This document shows, piece after piece, positions 41,627 to 49,714 of a stretch of 64,000 nt of DNA. Every line of letters starts with the position of its first letter. The first letter of the stretch is position 1. Under the pieces are notes generated by a model. The model did no database searches. It was not told the DNA's origin and was given only the letters and a program-made list of their open reading frames with translations. Source of the stretch: DASRAP01 sp035277145 (GTDB lineage Bacteria; Gemmatimonadota; Gemmatimonadetes; Gemmatimonadales; Gemmatimonadaceae); NCBI GenBank assembly GCA_035277145.1, contig DATELA010000012.1, positions 1 to 64,000 of the forward strand. The letters are read 5' to 3'. The translations under genes were made by a program, and so were the position numbers.

Positions 41627-42993
41627 CTCGACGCGTACACGCCGATCGTCAGCGGCCGCGGCGGCTCGGCAGAATCTTCGATCGTCAGCCGCACGCGCGA
41701 CAACTGCACCGGTGTGAACCGGTCCAGCTTGCGGTACCCGATCGTTGTGCCGCGCGCGAGTTCAAACCACGCGCCACCGTCCGACCCTTCGAGCATATAG
41801 CGCGCAACGATCTGCCCGTTCGCGATGTTCTCCCGCAAATCGGTGATCGATGCACGCACGCTCTGCCCGAGATCGATTTCCATCGTTGCGGTACGCGCGC
41901 TCGATTGCCGCCAAATGGGACGCCGTCCCTGCGCGTAGTCCGTCTTGAACGTGGCGTCGAGTCGTGCGCGCATGCCCGCGAGTCGCGCGACATCTGTTTC
42001 GTGCAACAATCCTGCGCGCGTCGGCGGCACATTGAGCAACAATTTCGAATTGCGCCCGACCGACGTGAAGTACAAACCGACGAGATTGTCGACGGTACGC
42101 ACGCGTTCGTCTTCAGCCGGGTGATAGAACCAGCCGGGCCGGATCGACACGTCGGTTTCGCCGGGACGCCACACGGTTCCGTCGCGATCGCCTTGTTGCA
42201 GCGAACGCATGACTTCAGCGCCGCTCAATCCCGGCACCGGTACAATCGCTGGATTGACGGTCGACCAATTCGTTTCGCCCGCGACGCCGCGTTCATTGCC
42301 GATCCATCGCACGTCGGGACCCGCGTCGGAAAAAATCACCGACTCGGGCTGCAGCTTTTTCACGAGCGACCAGAATCGCGGGAAATCGTATTCCTGTTTC
42401 TTGCCGTTCGGACCTTCGCCGTTCGCGCCATCGAACCACACTTCGTGAATCGGTCCGTAGTTCGTGAGCAGTTCCGTGATCTGGTCGCAAAAGATGTCGT
42501 TGTAACGCGGTGAATCGCCGTACGCCGGATGATTGCGGTCCCACGGCGAGCAATAGAGTCCCGCGCGAAGATCTTCCGCGCGACACGCGTCGATGAACTC
42601 GCGCACGACATCGCCTTTCCCGTCGCGGAACGGACTGCTCGCGACGGAGTGCGTGGTTGTTTTTGTGGGCCACAAGCAAAACCCGTCGTGATGTTTTGCC
42701 GTGAGCACCATCGCTTTGAATCCCGCGGCGCGCGCAGCGCGGGCCCACTGACGCGCGTCGAGCGCGGTGGGACTGAAGATCGACGGGCTCTCCTTGCCGT
42801 CACCCCACTCACGATCAGTAAACGTGTTGACGCCGAAGTGCAGGAACAGCGCGAGTTCGTCACGCTGCCACGTGAGCTGCGCGGGAGACGGCACCGGCCG
42901 GCGCTGCTGAAGCGCCGTGGGCCACGACAGCGGGAGGCGCGGAACGACGCACGCCGCGGCAGCGGCGGCGATGAATGATCGTCGAGTAGTCAT
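41623..42993 (-). CDS. Exported alpha-L-fucosidase, GH29
   Basis: 456 aa. A signal with twin Arg (TTRRSFIAAAAAACVV) suggests Tat export. The GH29 barrel shows LFLHFGVNTFTDREWGDG, AGFKAMVLTAKHHDGFCLWPT and EVWFDGANG, whose Asp is the family nucleophile position. A C-terminal beta-sandwich (SVRASITDLRENIANGQIVARYMLEGSDGGAWFELARGT) is an F5/8-type lectin-like module. It would release fucose from glycans outside the cytoplasm. The start codon lies next to the R1e repeat. Confidence 0.92.
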   Translation of the reverse strand: MTTRRSFIAAAAAACVVPRLPLSWPTALQQRRPVPSPAQLTWQRDELALFLHFGVNTFTDREWGDGKESPSIFSPTALDARQWARAARAAGFKAMVLTAKHHDGFCLWPTKTTTHSVASSPFRDGKGDVVREFIDACRAEDLRAGLYCSPWDRNHPAYGDSPRYNDIFCDQITELLTNYGPIHEVWFDGANGEGPNGKKQEYDFPRFWSLVKKLQPESVIFSDAGPDVRWIGNERGVAGETNWSTVNPAIVPVPGLSGAEVMRSLQQGDRDGTVWRPGETDVSIRPGWFYHPAEDERVRTVDNLVGLYFTSVGRNSKLLLNVPPTRAGLLHETDVARLAGMRARLDATFKTDYAQGRRPIWRQSSARTATMEIDLGQSVRASITDLRENIANGQIVARYMLEGSDGGAWFELARGTTIGYRKLDRFTPVQLSRVRLTIEDSAEPPRPLTIGVYASS

Positions 42994-43010
42994 TGCAGAT
43001 CAGAACGACA

Positions 43011-43170
43011 AAGACAACGCAACGCAGAGGGGCAGAGAGCGCGGAGGACCGCAGAGAAATACTTGTTGGCAACAGCACTCGCCAGACAGGGTCCGCTATG
43101 CGCGAGCAGTTACAACAGTTCTACTCTGCGAACCTCTGCGTTCTCTGCCTCTCTGCGTTGCGTTTGCAGT
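43011..43170. repeat. R1 hairpin repeat, copy e
   Basis: The left arm AACGCAACGCAGAGGGGCAG (43016 on) and right arm CTCTGCGTTCTCTGCCTCTC (to 43167) pair with a few mismatches; the inner GGCAACAGCACTCGCC is partly paired. It lies between two leftward genes, so it would be in the leader of the fucosidase gene or the trailer of the lipoprotein gene. Confidence 0.92.
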
Positions 43171-43174
43171 TCAA

Positions 43175-44512
43175 CTATCGCCGCATTTCGATGACTTGCG
43201 CATACGATGTCAGCATCCCGGCCTCATATGCAGCGATCACGTGCGTAATCGACGACGTCATTTGCGCCATGCGCGACCGCGGATTGCGCACCGGCACCGC
43301 GCGCGAGTTCGACGCCGAACGAATGAACGAACTGTTGCTGTCGTACGGGAACGTCGCGACGTTCTTGTAAAACCGGTGCCAGGAATCGCCGGGGAACAGG
43401 TACTGCTCGACGTTCGACACGTAGAACAGATTCACATTCGCGCGACGCTCGCGCAGATACGTCGCGATCGCGCGCAGCGCTTTCGGTCCGCCGAAATCGC
43501 CGACGACCGGTACGAGCAGATTACGCGCCTCGAAATCCTTCAGCATTCGGAAATTCTGCTCGTTCGCCAGCCAGCCGCGTTGCGCGCCGGTGCCATCGTC
43601 CTCCACCATCAGATTTGCAAACGTCGGCATCAGCCCGGCCGCGCCGCGCGTGATACTCAGCATGGCGCCCATCGTTACGGTGGTCACTGCGCGTCCCGCG
43701 CTATCCACCGTCACACGCACCGGCATCCCCATGCGCGCAAGACTGTCCGCGACGCGCTGCAGGCTGTCGTTGAGCGAAAGCATCGGGAACGTCGACCCCG
43801 CGCGCTGCAACGCACCGAACGTCGGGCCCGGCACGTTCGGCCGCGACGTGTAACTCACCGACGGGCCGAATACATAGAACGCGCTGTACACGTAGCGCAG
43901 CGACGCAGAGTCGTCGCTCGTCAACGCAAAGCCGTGCCGGTTCACCAGCACATCGAAGATCGCGGCGATGTTGCGCGCATAGCGCACGCTGTCGGAGGGG
44001 ACATTCGCAAAACGCGCCGCCATCGTGTCGGCGGACGAAAGAACCGTCAGCCCCGCTGGCCGTTCGCGCGACCACAATCGTGAAAGAAAATCCGCGCGAT
44101 CCGACGACAGCTCGAACAGCGCCTTGTACATCAGGTGCTCGAGCAGATTCTGCCGACGAATGTCGCAGATGAACGCGATGCGCGGCTGAAACGCCGCGAT
44201 GTACGTGAAGTTCTGTTCCGGCCCAACACCGACGTACACGCCACCCTTTGGCGTCCGCGGCGCCAGTTCGGCCAGCACGTACTGCAGCTCGCCTTCATTC
44301 GACACGAAATTGTCGGACGAGAAGTACCCACTCGGCTCCGAAAACTCCTCGATCATCCGCCAATACGTGCTGTCCGGGATTCGGTCCGGAATGGTCGGCG
44401 GACCGGCGGGCAGCACCCGCGGCGGGGATACGCGCGCAGGGCTCCCGGCGCACGCCGCGGCCAGCGCGACGACGGTGAGAGCGATCAACGAACGCGTACG
44501 CACTGCAACCAT
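43175..44512 (-). CDS. Lipoprotein with methyltransferase-like fold
   Basis: 445 aa. The signal ALTVVALAAACAGSP is lipoprotein-type. The mature protein begins RMIEEFSEPSGYFSSDNFVSNEGELQYVLAELAPRTPKGGVYVGVGPEQNFTYIAAFQPRIAFICDIRRQNLLEHLMYKALFEL. It reads like the Rossmann methyltransferase-like LIC_10091 group I recall from other bacteria. Typical SAM-site residues are hard to confirm and an exported SAM enzyme would be odd, so the fold may serve another role. A Ser/Arg-rich segment near the end (SNSSFIRSASNSRAVPVRNPRSR) follows the expected last strands. Confidence 0.65.
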   Translation of the reverse strand: MVAVRTRSLIALTVVALAAACAGSPARVSPPRVLPAGPPTIPDRIPDSTYWRMIEEFSEPSGYFSSDNFVSNEGELQYVLAELAPRTPKGGVYVGVGPEQNFTYIAAFQPRIAFICDIRRQNLLEHLMYKALFELSSDRADFLSRLWSRERPAGLTVLSSADTMAARFANVPSDSVRYARNIAAIFDVLVNRHGFALTSDDSASLRYVYSAFYVFGPSVSYTSRPNVPGPTFGALQRAGSTFPMLSLNDSLQRVADSLARMGMPVRVTVDSAGRAVTTVTMGAMLSITRGAAGLMPTFANLMVEDDGTGAQRGWLANEQNFRMLKDFEARNLLVPVVGDFGGPKALRAIATYLRERRANVNLFYVSNVEQYLFPGDSWHRFYKNVATFPYDSNSSFIRSASNSRAVPVRNPRSRMAQMTSSITHVIAAYEAGMLTSYAQVIEMRR

Positions 44513-44656
44513 GGATCACCTCATCAGCGGGGCAAGCTTCACCCCCGCGTGTCGATCCAATGTACTGCTCGCACCTCTGCCCGGTTTCGCGCGCAACAGG
44601 CGGCAACACGCGCAATCCGTGGCGAGCCGTATGCACCGCGCATATTCTCGTCTCCG

Positions 44657-45469
44657 ATGCGCGACGCACCCCTCATAGCCATAACGCATGTACCCCCGCG
44701 GACGCTTGAAAAGGGCGAGCGCACCTACGTCGGGCGGGCCCCGATCGATTTTTCGCTGGCGCTGAGACAGCACGGCCAGTACTGCGCCCTCCTGGGGGCG
44801 TGCGGTGCGCGGGTGACCACCCTCGACGCGAACGCCGCGCACGCGGACGCCGTGTTCGTCGAGGATACCGCGATCGTGCTCGATGAAATCGCAGTGATGA
44901 CGTCACCGGGAGCGGTGTCCCGGCGGCCCGAAATCGCGGGCATCGAGCCCGAGCTGCGCAAATACCGGCGGGTCGCGCGCGTCGAACTGCCGGGCACCAT
45001 CGACGGCGGTGATGTCGTGGTTGTAGGCAAGCGCATTTTCGTCGGCGCGTCGGCGCGGAGCAACGAAGCGGGTGCGCGGTCGCTCCAGACGATCGTCGCG
45101 CAATTCGGTTATCACGTCGACCGCGTCGGGCTTCGCGATTGTCTTCACCTGAAGAGCGCGTGCTGTGCGCTCCCCGACGGCCGATTGCTGGTAAACCCGG
45201 CGTGGCTCGAGGGCGACGCGCTGCGCGACTTCACACACGTTGCGATTGATCCAAGCGAGCCGTTCGCTGCTGATTTCGCGACTGTCGGTGACACGATCAT
45301 CATGTCCGACACCAACCCGCGAACTGCGGCGATGGTGCGCCAACTCGGCTTCACCGTTCGCGCGACTCCCCTTTCGGAGTTTGAGAAAGCCGAGGGGGGC
45401 GTCACGTGCCTCAGTATCATCTTTCACGCTAAGCCTGAAGTGAACGACAACGCAACGCAGAGGGGCTGA
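44657..45469 (+). CDS. Dimethylarginine dimethylaminohydrolase (DDAH) family
   Basis: 270 aa of the amidinotransferase/DDAH superfamily. The N-half has FVEDTAIVLDE and GTIDGGDVVVVGKRIFVGASARSN. The catalytic His lies in RDCLHLKSACCAL and the nucleophilic Cys in EGGVTCLSIIF near the C-terminus. The reaction would be hydrolysis of methylarginine or a similar guanidine to citrulline and amine. Start at 44657 (MRDAPLIAITHVPPRTL) matches family starts. The last residues (NDNATQRG) and the stop are encoded by the R1f arm, downstream of the natural end of the fold. Confidence 0.9.
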   Translation: MRDAPLIAITHVPPRTLEKGERTYVGRAPIDFSLALRQHGQYCALLGACGARVTTLDANAAHADAVFVEDTAIVLDEIAVMTSPGAVSRRPEIAGIEPELRKYRRVARVELPGTIDGGDVVVVGKRIFVGASARSNEAGARSLQTIVAQFGYHVDRVGLRDCLHLKSACCALPDGRLLVNPAWLEGDALRDFTHVAIDPSEPFAADFATVGDTIIMSDTNPRTAAMVRQLGFTVRATPLSEFEKAEGGVTCLSIIFHAKPEVNDNATQRG

Positions 45470-45605
45470 GGGCGCAGAGCTTCGCAGAGGAGTGCTTTGA
45501 TAACTGCGCGTGCACGCATAGCTACGCCGCGCGAGCGTTGTTACCATCAGGTCCTTCTCTGCGGCCCTCTGCGTTCTCTGCTGCTCTGCGTTGCGTTTGC
45601 AGTTC
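45445..45605. repeat. R1 hairpin repeat, copy f
   Basis: The left arm ACGACAACGCAACGCAGAGG (45444 on) runs over the DDAH stop codon. The right arm CTTCTCTGCGGCCCTCTGCG (45554 on) ends at 45605. The inner GATAACTGCGCG pairs partly with CGCGAGCGTTGTTACC. It separates two rightward genes. Confidence 0.9.
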
Positions 45606-45663
45606 TTCCAACACCAGCAAGTTTCGGGTCGCGCGCGCACTTCACAGTCGTCACTTTGCACAC

Positions 45664-47142
45664 ATGACCGATCACGCAGACCGCGAACCACCGCCGCTCG
45701 ATCCGGCGGATTGGGGCGCATTTCAGCATTTCGCGCACGGCGTCGTCGACGACACGCTCGAGCACATCCGCACCATTCGCGACACGAAAGTCTGGAACAC
45801 CATGCCGCCGGACGTGCGCACGGCGATCATGAACGATCCGGTGCCGCACGAGGGCGTCGGCGCGGAAGCCGCGTATCGCGATTACGTGCGGCTGGTGCGT
45901 CCGTATCCGAGCGGCAACCTGCATCCGCGCAGCTGGGGTTGGGTGCGCGGCAACGGCACACCGCTTGGCGCGCTTTCCGATTTCATTGCGTCGAGTCTCA
46001 ATCCAAACGTCGGCGGATTCGATCAGGCGCCGGCGCTCGTCGAGCGTCGCGTCGTCGCGTGGTTCGCAGAACTGTTCGGGTTTCCGTCGACCGCCGGCGG
46101 CATCATGTCGAGCGGTGGCACGATGGCGAACGTGCTCGGCTTCACCGTCGCGCGAAACATGCGCGCGGGTTTCGACATTCGCGCGGAAGGATTGAACGGC
46201 AATCATCCGCGTTTGCTCGTGTACGCATCGACGGAAGTGCACGGCTGGCTCAAGAAGACGTGCGAGTTGCTTGGCCTGGGTGCGTCGGCGTTTCGACGTG
46301 TTCCGGTGAACGACGCGTTCGAAATCGACGTTGCCGCACTGCGCGCGATGATCGCCGAAGATCGTGCGGCGGGTCATCGTCCGTTTTGCGTGATCGGCAC
46401 CGCGGGCACGGTGAATACCGGCGCGACGGATGATCTCGTCGCGCTTGCGGACATCTGCGAAAAGGAAAAGCTCTGGTTCCACGTCGACGGCGCATTTGGC
46501 GCGCTCGTTGCGTTGTGTCCGGAGCACGCGCACATCGTGCGCGGAATGGAGCGCGCGGACTCGATCGCGTTCGATCTGCACAAATGGGGATACTTGCCGT
46601 ACGATATCGCGTGTACGCTCGTGCGGCGCGACGACGACCTCGTCAATTCATTCGCGTCGAAGGCGGCGTACCTGCAAGCGGAATCGCGCGGCGCAACAGC
46701 CGGCGGCTTTTATCACTCCGACCGCGGCATCGAGTTGTCGCGCGATTTCAAAGCACTCAAAGCCTGGATGTCGCTGCGCGCGGAAGGTGTGAGCGCGTGG
46801 GCTGCACATATCAGTCGCAACATCGCGCAGATGCAGCGCTTTGCGCGCATCGTCGAGGAGCATCCCGATCTCGAACTTCTCGCGCCTGCTCCGCTCAACA
46901 TTGTGTGCATGCGCTGGGCACCGCGCGGTGTTCCGCGCGACAAACTCGACGCGGTTAATCGCGAGATTCTGTTCCTGCTGCAGGAACGCGGCATTGCATT
47001 GCCGAGTGCGACGACGCTGCCGAAAGGCTACGCGATCCGCAGCGCGAACACGAATTTCCGTACGCGCGATGAAGACTTCGATGCGCTGGTCGAGGCCGTG
47101 CTATCGATTGGTGCTGAAGTGTTTGAGAAGGGAACGGCTTGA
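45664..47142 (+). CDS. PLP-dependent decarboxylase (aromatic amino acid/glutamate type)
   Basis: 492-aa fold-type I enzyme of the group II decarboxylase family. PLP Lys is in SIAFDLHKWGYLPYD. The cofactor residues FCVIGTAGTVNTGATDDL and LWFHVDGAFGALVAL (Asp contacts the ring N) are intact. The N-terminal PSGNLHPRSWGWVRGNGTPLGALSDFIASSLNPNVGGFDQAPALVERRV is typical. Likely substrates are aromatic amino acids, but Asp or Glu decarboxylation is not excluded. ATG at 45664 is chosen because earlier frames lie in repeat R1f. A 15-base tandem repeat follows its stop. Confidence 0.9.
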   Translation: MTDHADREPPPLDPADWGAFQHFAHGVVDDTLEHIRTIRDTKVWNTMPPDVRTAIMNDPVPHEGVGAEAAYRDYVRLVRPYPSGNLHPRSWGWVRGNGTPLGALSDFIASSLNPNVGGFDQAPALVERRVVAWFAELFGFPSTAGGIMSSGGTMANVLGFTVARNMRAGFDIRAEGLNGNHPRLLVYASTEVHGWLKKTCELLGLGASAFRRVPVNDAFEIDVAALRAMIAEDRAAGHRPFCVIGTAGTVNTGATDDLVALADICEKEKLWFHVDGAFGALVALCPEHAHIVRGMERADSIAFDLHKWGYLPYDIACTLVRRDDDLVNSFASKAAYLQAESRGATAGGFYHSDRGIELSRDFKALKAWMSLRAEGVSAWAAHISRNIAQMQRFARIVEEHPDLELLAPAPLNIVCMRWAPRGVPRDKLDAVNREILFLLQERGIALPSATTLPKGYAIRSANTNFRTRDEDFDALVEAVLSIGAEVFEKGTA

Positions 47143-47143
47143 A

Positions 47144-47247
47144 GACGGAACAGCTGAAGGCAGAACAGCTGAAGGCGGAACAGCTGAAGGCGGAACAGCT
47201 GAAGGCGGAACAGCTGAAGGCGGAACAGCTGAAGGCAGAATTCTGAA
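47144..47247. repeat. R6 tandem repeat, 15-base unit
   Basis: Six full units of GGCGGAACAGCTGAA (with a variant base in the first two) and one degenerate end unit fill 47144-47247, between the decarboxylase stop and the DinB start. Each unit has the palindrome CAGCTG. There are no spacers, so it is not a CRISPR. The first unit begins GAAGACGGAA, similar to the R4 word. Confidence 0.95.
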
Positions 47248-47258
47248 CGACGGAGAAC

Positions 47259-47741
47259 ATGAGTTACGCCCAATCGAAGGACGCGCTGCTCGACATGATC
47301 GACCAGGCGTACAATCACCGCGCGTGGCACGGCACGAATCTGCGCGGCTCGTTGCGTGGCCTAACGGCGAAGCAGGCCGCGAAGCGTCCTGGGCGCGGGC
47401 GGCACAACATCTGGGAATTGGTCGTGCACTGTGCGTACTGGAAGTACGTGGTGACGCAACGACTCACAGGCGGCAAACGCGGAACGTTTGCGCATGCAGG
47501 TTCGAACTGGTTTCCGCGCAAGGGCGGCACCGACGCCGCGTGGCGCTCGGACGTCTTGCTACTCGATCGAATGCACCGCGAGTTGCGCCGTGTGATCGCG
47601 GCGTTCCCCGTGTCACGCCTGTCGCGACATCCCGAGAAAAGCAAATTCGATTTTCGCGCGACGATCGTCGGCGCGGCGGCGCATGACTTCTATCACGCCG
47701 GACAGATACAACTGATCAAGGCGGTAGGCGGTAGGCGGTAG
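47259..47741 (+). CDS. DinB/YfiT-like four-helix protein
   Basis: 160 aa of the DinB-like superfamily, a four-helix bundle with a metal site. His ligands are in HNIWELVVHCAYWK and AAHDFYHAGQIQLIKAV. Family members include thiol transferases and many of unknown role. The C-terminal residues GGRR and the TAG stop are encoded by GGCGGTAG repeats (R7). Starts 12 bases after the R6 repeat. Its stop is seven bases from the opposing EVE gene's stop. Confidence 0.87.
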   Translation: MSYAQSKDALLDMIDQAYNHRAWHGTNLRGSLRGLTAKQAAKRPGRGRHNIWELVVHCAYWKYVVTQRLTGGKRGTFAHAGSNWFPRKGGTDAAWRSDVLLLDRMHRELRRVIAAFPVSRLSRHPEKSKFDFRATIVGAAAHDFYHAGQIQLIKAVGGRR

Positions 47742-47756
47742 CGAACAACTACCGCC
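47720..47756. repeat. R7 hairpin (GGCGGTAG words) on two stop codons
   Basis: GGCGGTAG occurs three times (47720-47741), then CGAACAA, then CTACCGCC (47749-47756). Each word contains TAG or its complement, and the stop codons of both convergent genes lie in it. An eight-base stem can form in three registers. Confidence 0.85.
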
Positions 47757-48372
47757 CTCGAGCCAGCCTAACAATCGCGTCCCACTCCGCCTTCGTCACC
47801 GGCTGCACCGACAGCTGCGAGATGTGCAGCAACACCAGCGCTGCCAGAGCCGGCTCTTTCTTGATGTCCGCGATCGTCACTTCATACGGAAGTTTCTCCG
47901 ACGCGCGAACGTCGACCTGAAACCAGCGCGGAGCATCCGGCGTCGAGTCGGGATCGTAGTACATCGACTTCTTGTCGAACTGCGTCGCATCGGGATATCC
48001 GTCGCGCACAATGTCGACGATGCCCGCAACACGCGACGGCTCGCCGCCCGAGTAATAGTAGAACGCCTTGTCGCCTTTCTTGATGTGATCGCGGAGAAAC
48101 GTGCGCGCCACAAAGTTCCGCACGCCATTCCAGTTCGTCGTCTGACTCGGCGCCTTGAGCAAATCCTCGTACGAAAAGTCGGTGGGCTCTTGCTTGAGCA
48201 ACCAATAGAACGGCTGCCCCGGAACTCGCCGCGGAAAAAACCAGCTCCCGCTCTGCTTCGCGTGCTCGGGCAGCGTCGGCGTTGAAAACGACCGCGCAAC
48301 CTTCTTCGCTTTTGGCGGTTTCGCGCTTGGACGTTTCGCCTTCGGGCGTTTCGCCTTTGGTGGTTTGGCCAT
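47749..48372 (-). CDS. EVE-domain protein with Lys/Pro-rich N-terminus
   Basis: 207 aa. The first 30 residues are a basic KAKRPKAKRP-type repeat, followed by a complete EVE domain: FYWLLKQEPTDFSYEDLLKAPSQTTNWNGVRNFVARTFLRDHIKKGDKAFYYYSGGEPSRVAGIVDIVRDGYPDATQFD. EVE/PUA-like domains bind modified bases in DNA or RNA. The aromatic pocket residues (W, Y, W) are conserved, so binding is likely. The basic tail would help nucleic-acid contact. It is followed in the same direction, eight bases upstream, by the aminotransferase gene. Confidence 0.92.
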   Translation of the reverse strand: MAKPPKAKRPKAKRPSAKPPKAKKVARSFSTPTLPEHAKQSGSWFFPRRVPGQPFYWLLKQEPTDFSYEDLLKAPSQTTNWNGVRNFVARTFLRDHIKKGDKAFYYYSGGEPSRVAGIVDIVRDGYPDATQFDKKSMYYDPDSTPDAPRWFQVDVRASEKLPYEVTIADIKKEPALAALVLLHISQLSVQPVTKAEWDAIVRLARGR

Positions 48373-48379
48373 TCGTGCG

Positions 48380-49678
48380 TCAGATCCCCTTGCGAATCGC
48401 GTTCGTCATTTCTTCCACGAACCGGTCCAGTTCGCTGCGCGCTGTGTACACCGACGGCGTAATGCGCAGCCCGTTGAACTCGTCGTGATTGATCGTGACC
48501 GTCACAATGCGGTGTTTGTCGTACAGCCACGATTGCAACTTCGATGACTCGATGCCCTCGACGTTCACCAGCGCGATCGCACCACCGACATTCGCTCCCA
48601 ACGGCGTGAGCACTTTCACGCGCGGACTCTCTTTCAGCAGCGCGTTCGCCCAGTAATCGCGAAGCCATCGCAACCGCGCAATCTTGCGTTCCGGTCCCAG
48701 TTGGTGATGGAACGACAGCGCCGTCGAGATCGCATTGAAGTTCGCCTGCGGATGCGTGCCGATCTCTTCGTACTTGCGAATGTCTTTGACTTGCGCGGCA
48801 CTGCTGCCCATCAACGACCACAGTTTCTCGATCTTCTCGCGACGCACATACAGGAACCCCGCGCCGATGGGCGCGTGCAGCCATTTGTGCAAGCTCGTGC
48901 CGTAGTAGTCGCACTCGAGTTCGTCGCGCGTGAACGGGAAATGCGCGAACGCGTGCGCACCATCGACGAACACTTCGATTCCGCGCGGCTTCGCCATTCG
49001 CACGATGTCGCGCACCGGCAGGATCTGTCCGGTGAGGTTCGTGATGTGCGTGACTTCGATGACTTTCGTGCGCGGCGTAATCGCTGCGGCGAATTGATCG
49101 ACGATGTATTTGTCGGACGGCGGCGGAACCTTGAACGAAATTCGTTTGATCACGATGCCGTCGCGGCGCTCGCGCTGTTCCCACGTCGTCACCATGCGCC
49201 CGTAGTTCTGATTCGTGACGATCACTTCGTCGCCGCGCTGCAGGTCGAGACCGAGAATCATCGTCTCGAGCGCTTCGGACGCATTGCGCACGACCGCCAT
49301 TTCATCCGGCGCGCAGCCGAATGCTTTGGCGAGATCCACGCGCGTCGTTTCCATGCGCGGCTGCAGCACCTGCCAGTTGTGAATCGTCGGCAGTTCGTTC
49401 GTAAACCGGATGTCGCGTTCCAGTTGCGCGATCACCGACGCGGGAGCCGGTGAAATACCGCCGTTGTTCAGGTTGATCATCGTGCGATCAACGTCGAACG
49501 CGCGCTGAATCTCGCCCCAGAAATCTTCGTCGCTCGCGAGTGCCTCCGGCGAGCGCGATCGCGCAACGGTCCGCGCGTCTCGAAGTACCGCGAACGCATC
49601 GCGGTTGAACATCGGAACGGCAACACCGGCACCCACGAGTGCGCGAATCACATCACGGCGAGAAGTCATGCGCGGCAT
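48380..49678 (-). CDS. Exported class-V aminotransferase-fold PLP enzyme
   Basis: 432 aa. A twin-Arg signal (RMTSRRDVIRALVGAGVAVP) suggests Tat export of a folded PLP enzyme. The fold-type I core resembles isopenicillin-N-epimerase/cysteine-desulfurase relatives: INLNNGGISPAP, VVRNASEALETMILGL, VEVTHITNLTGQILPV, VFVDGAHAFAHFPF, and the PLP Lys in YYGTSLHKWLHAP. The reaction cannot be fixed from sequence. The next gene downstream (EVE) starts eight bases after its stop, so they may share a transcript. Confidence 0.9.
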   Translation of the reverse strand: MPRMTSRRDVIRALVGAGVAVPMFNRDAFAVLRDARTVARSRSPEALASDEDFWGEIQRAFDVDRTMINLNNGGISPAPASVIAQLERDIRFTNELPTIHNWQVLQPRMETTRVDLAKAFGCAPDEMAVVRNASEALETMILGLDLQRGDEVIVTNQNYGRMVTTWEQRERRDGIVIKRISFKVPPPSDKYIVDQFAAAITPRTKVIEVTHITNLTGQILPVRDIVRMAKPRGIEVFVDGAHAFAHFPFTRDELECDYYGTSLHKWLHAPIGAGFLYVRREKIEKLWSLMGSSAAQVKDIRKYEEIGTHPQANFNAISTALSFHHQLGPERKIARLRWLRDYWANALLKESPRVKVLTPLGANVGGAIALVNVEGIESSKLQSWLYDKHRIVTVTINHDEFNGLRITPSVYTARSELDRFVEEMTNAIRKGI

Positions 49679-49714
49679 CCGGTTGAGGCTTGGCTGAACA
49701 TACGGCGCAAACGG

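Noticed and set aside
43080..43170. Short frames within R1 copies giving peptides such as LCEPLRSLPLCVAF
   Set aside because: The same peptide recurs in every R1 copy regardless of neighbouring genes, has no ribosome site, and follows directly from the repeat words. It is a likely source of false gene calls.
47144..47247. CRISPR-like array
   Set aside because: Units are 15 bases with no spacers between them and no cas genes nearby; it is a simple tandem repeat.
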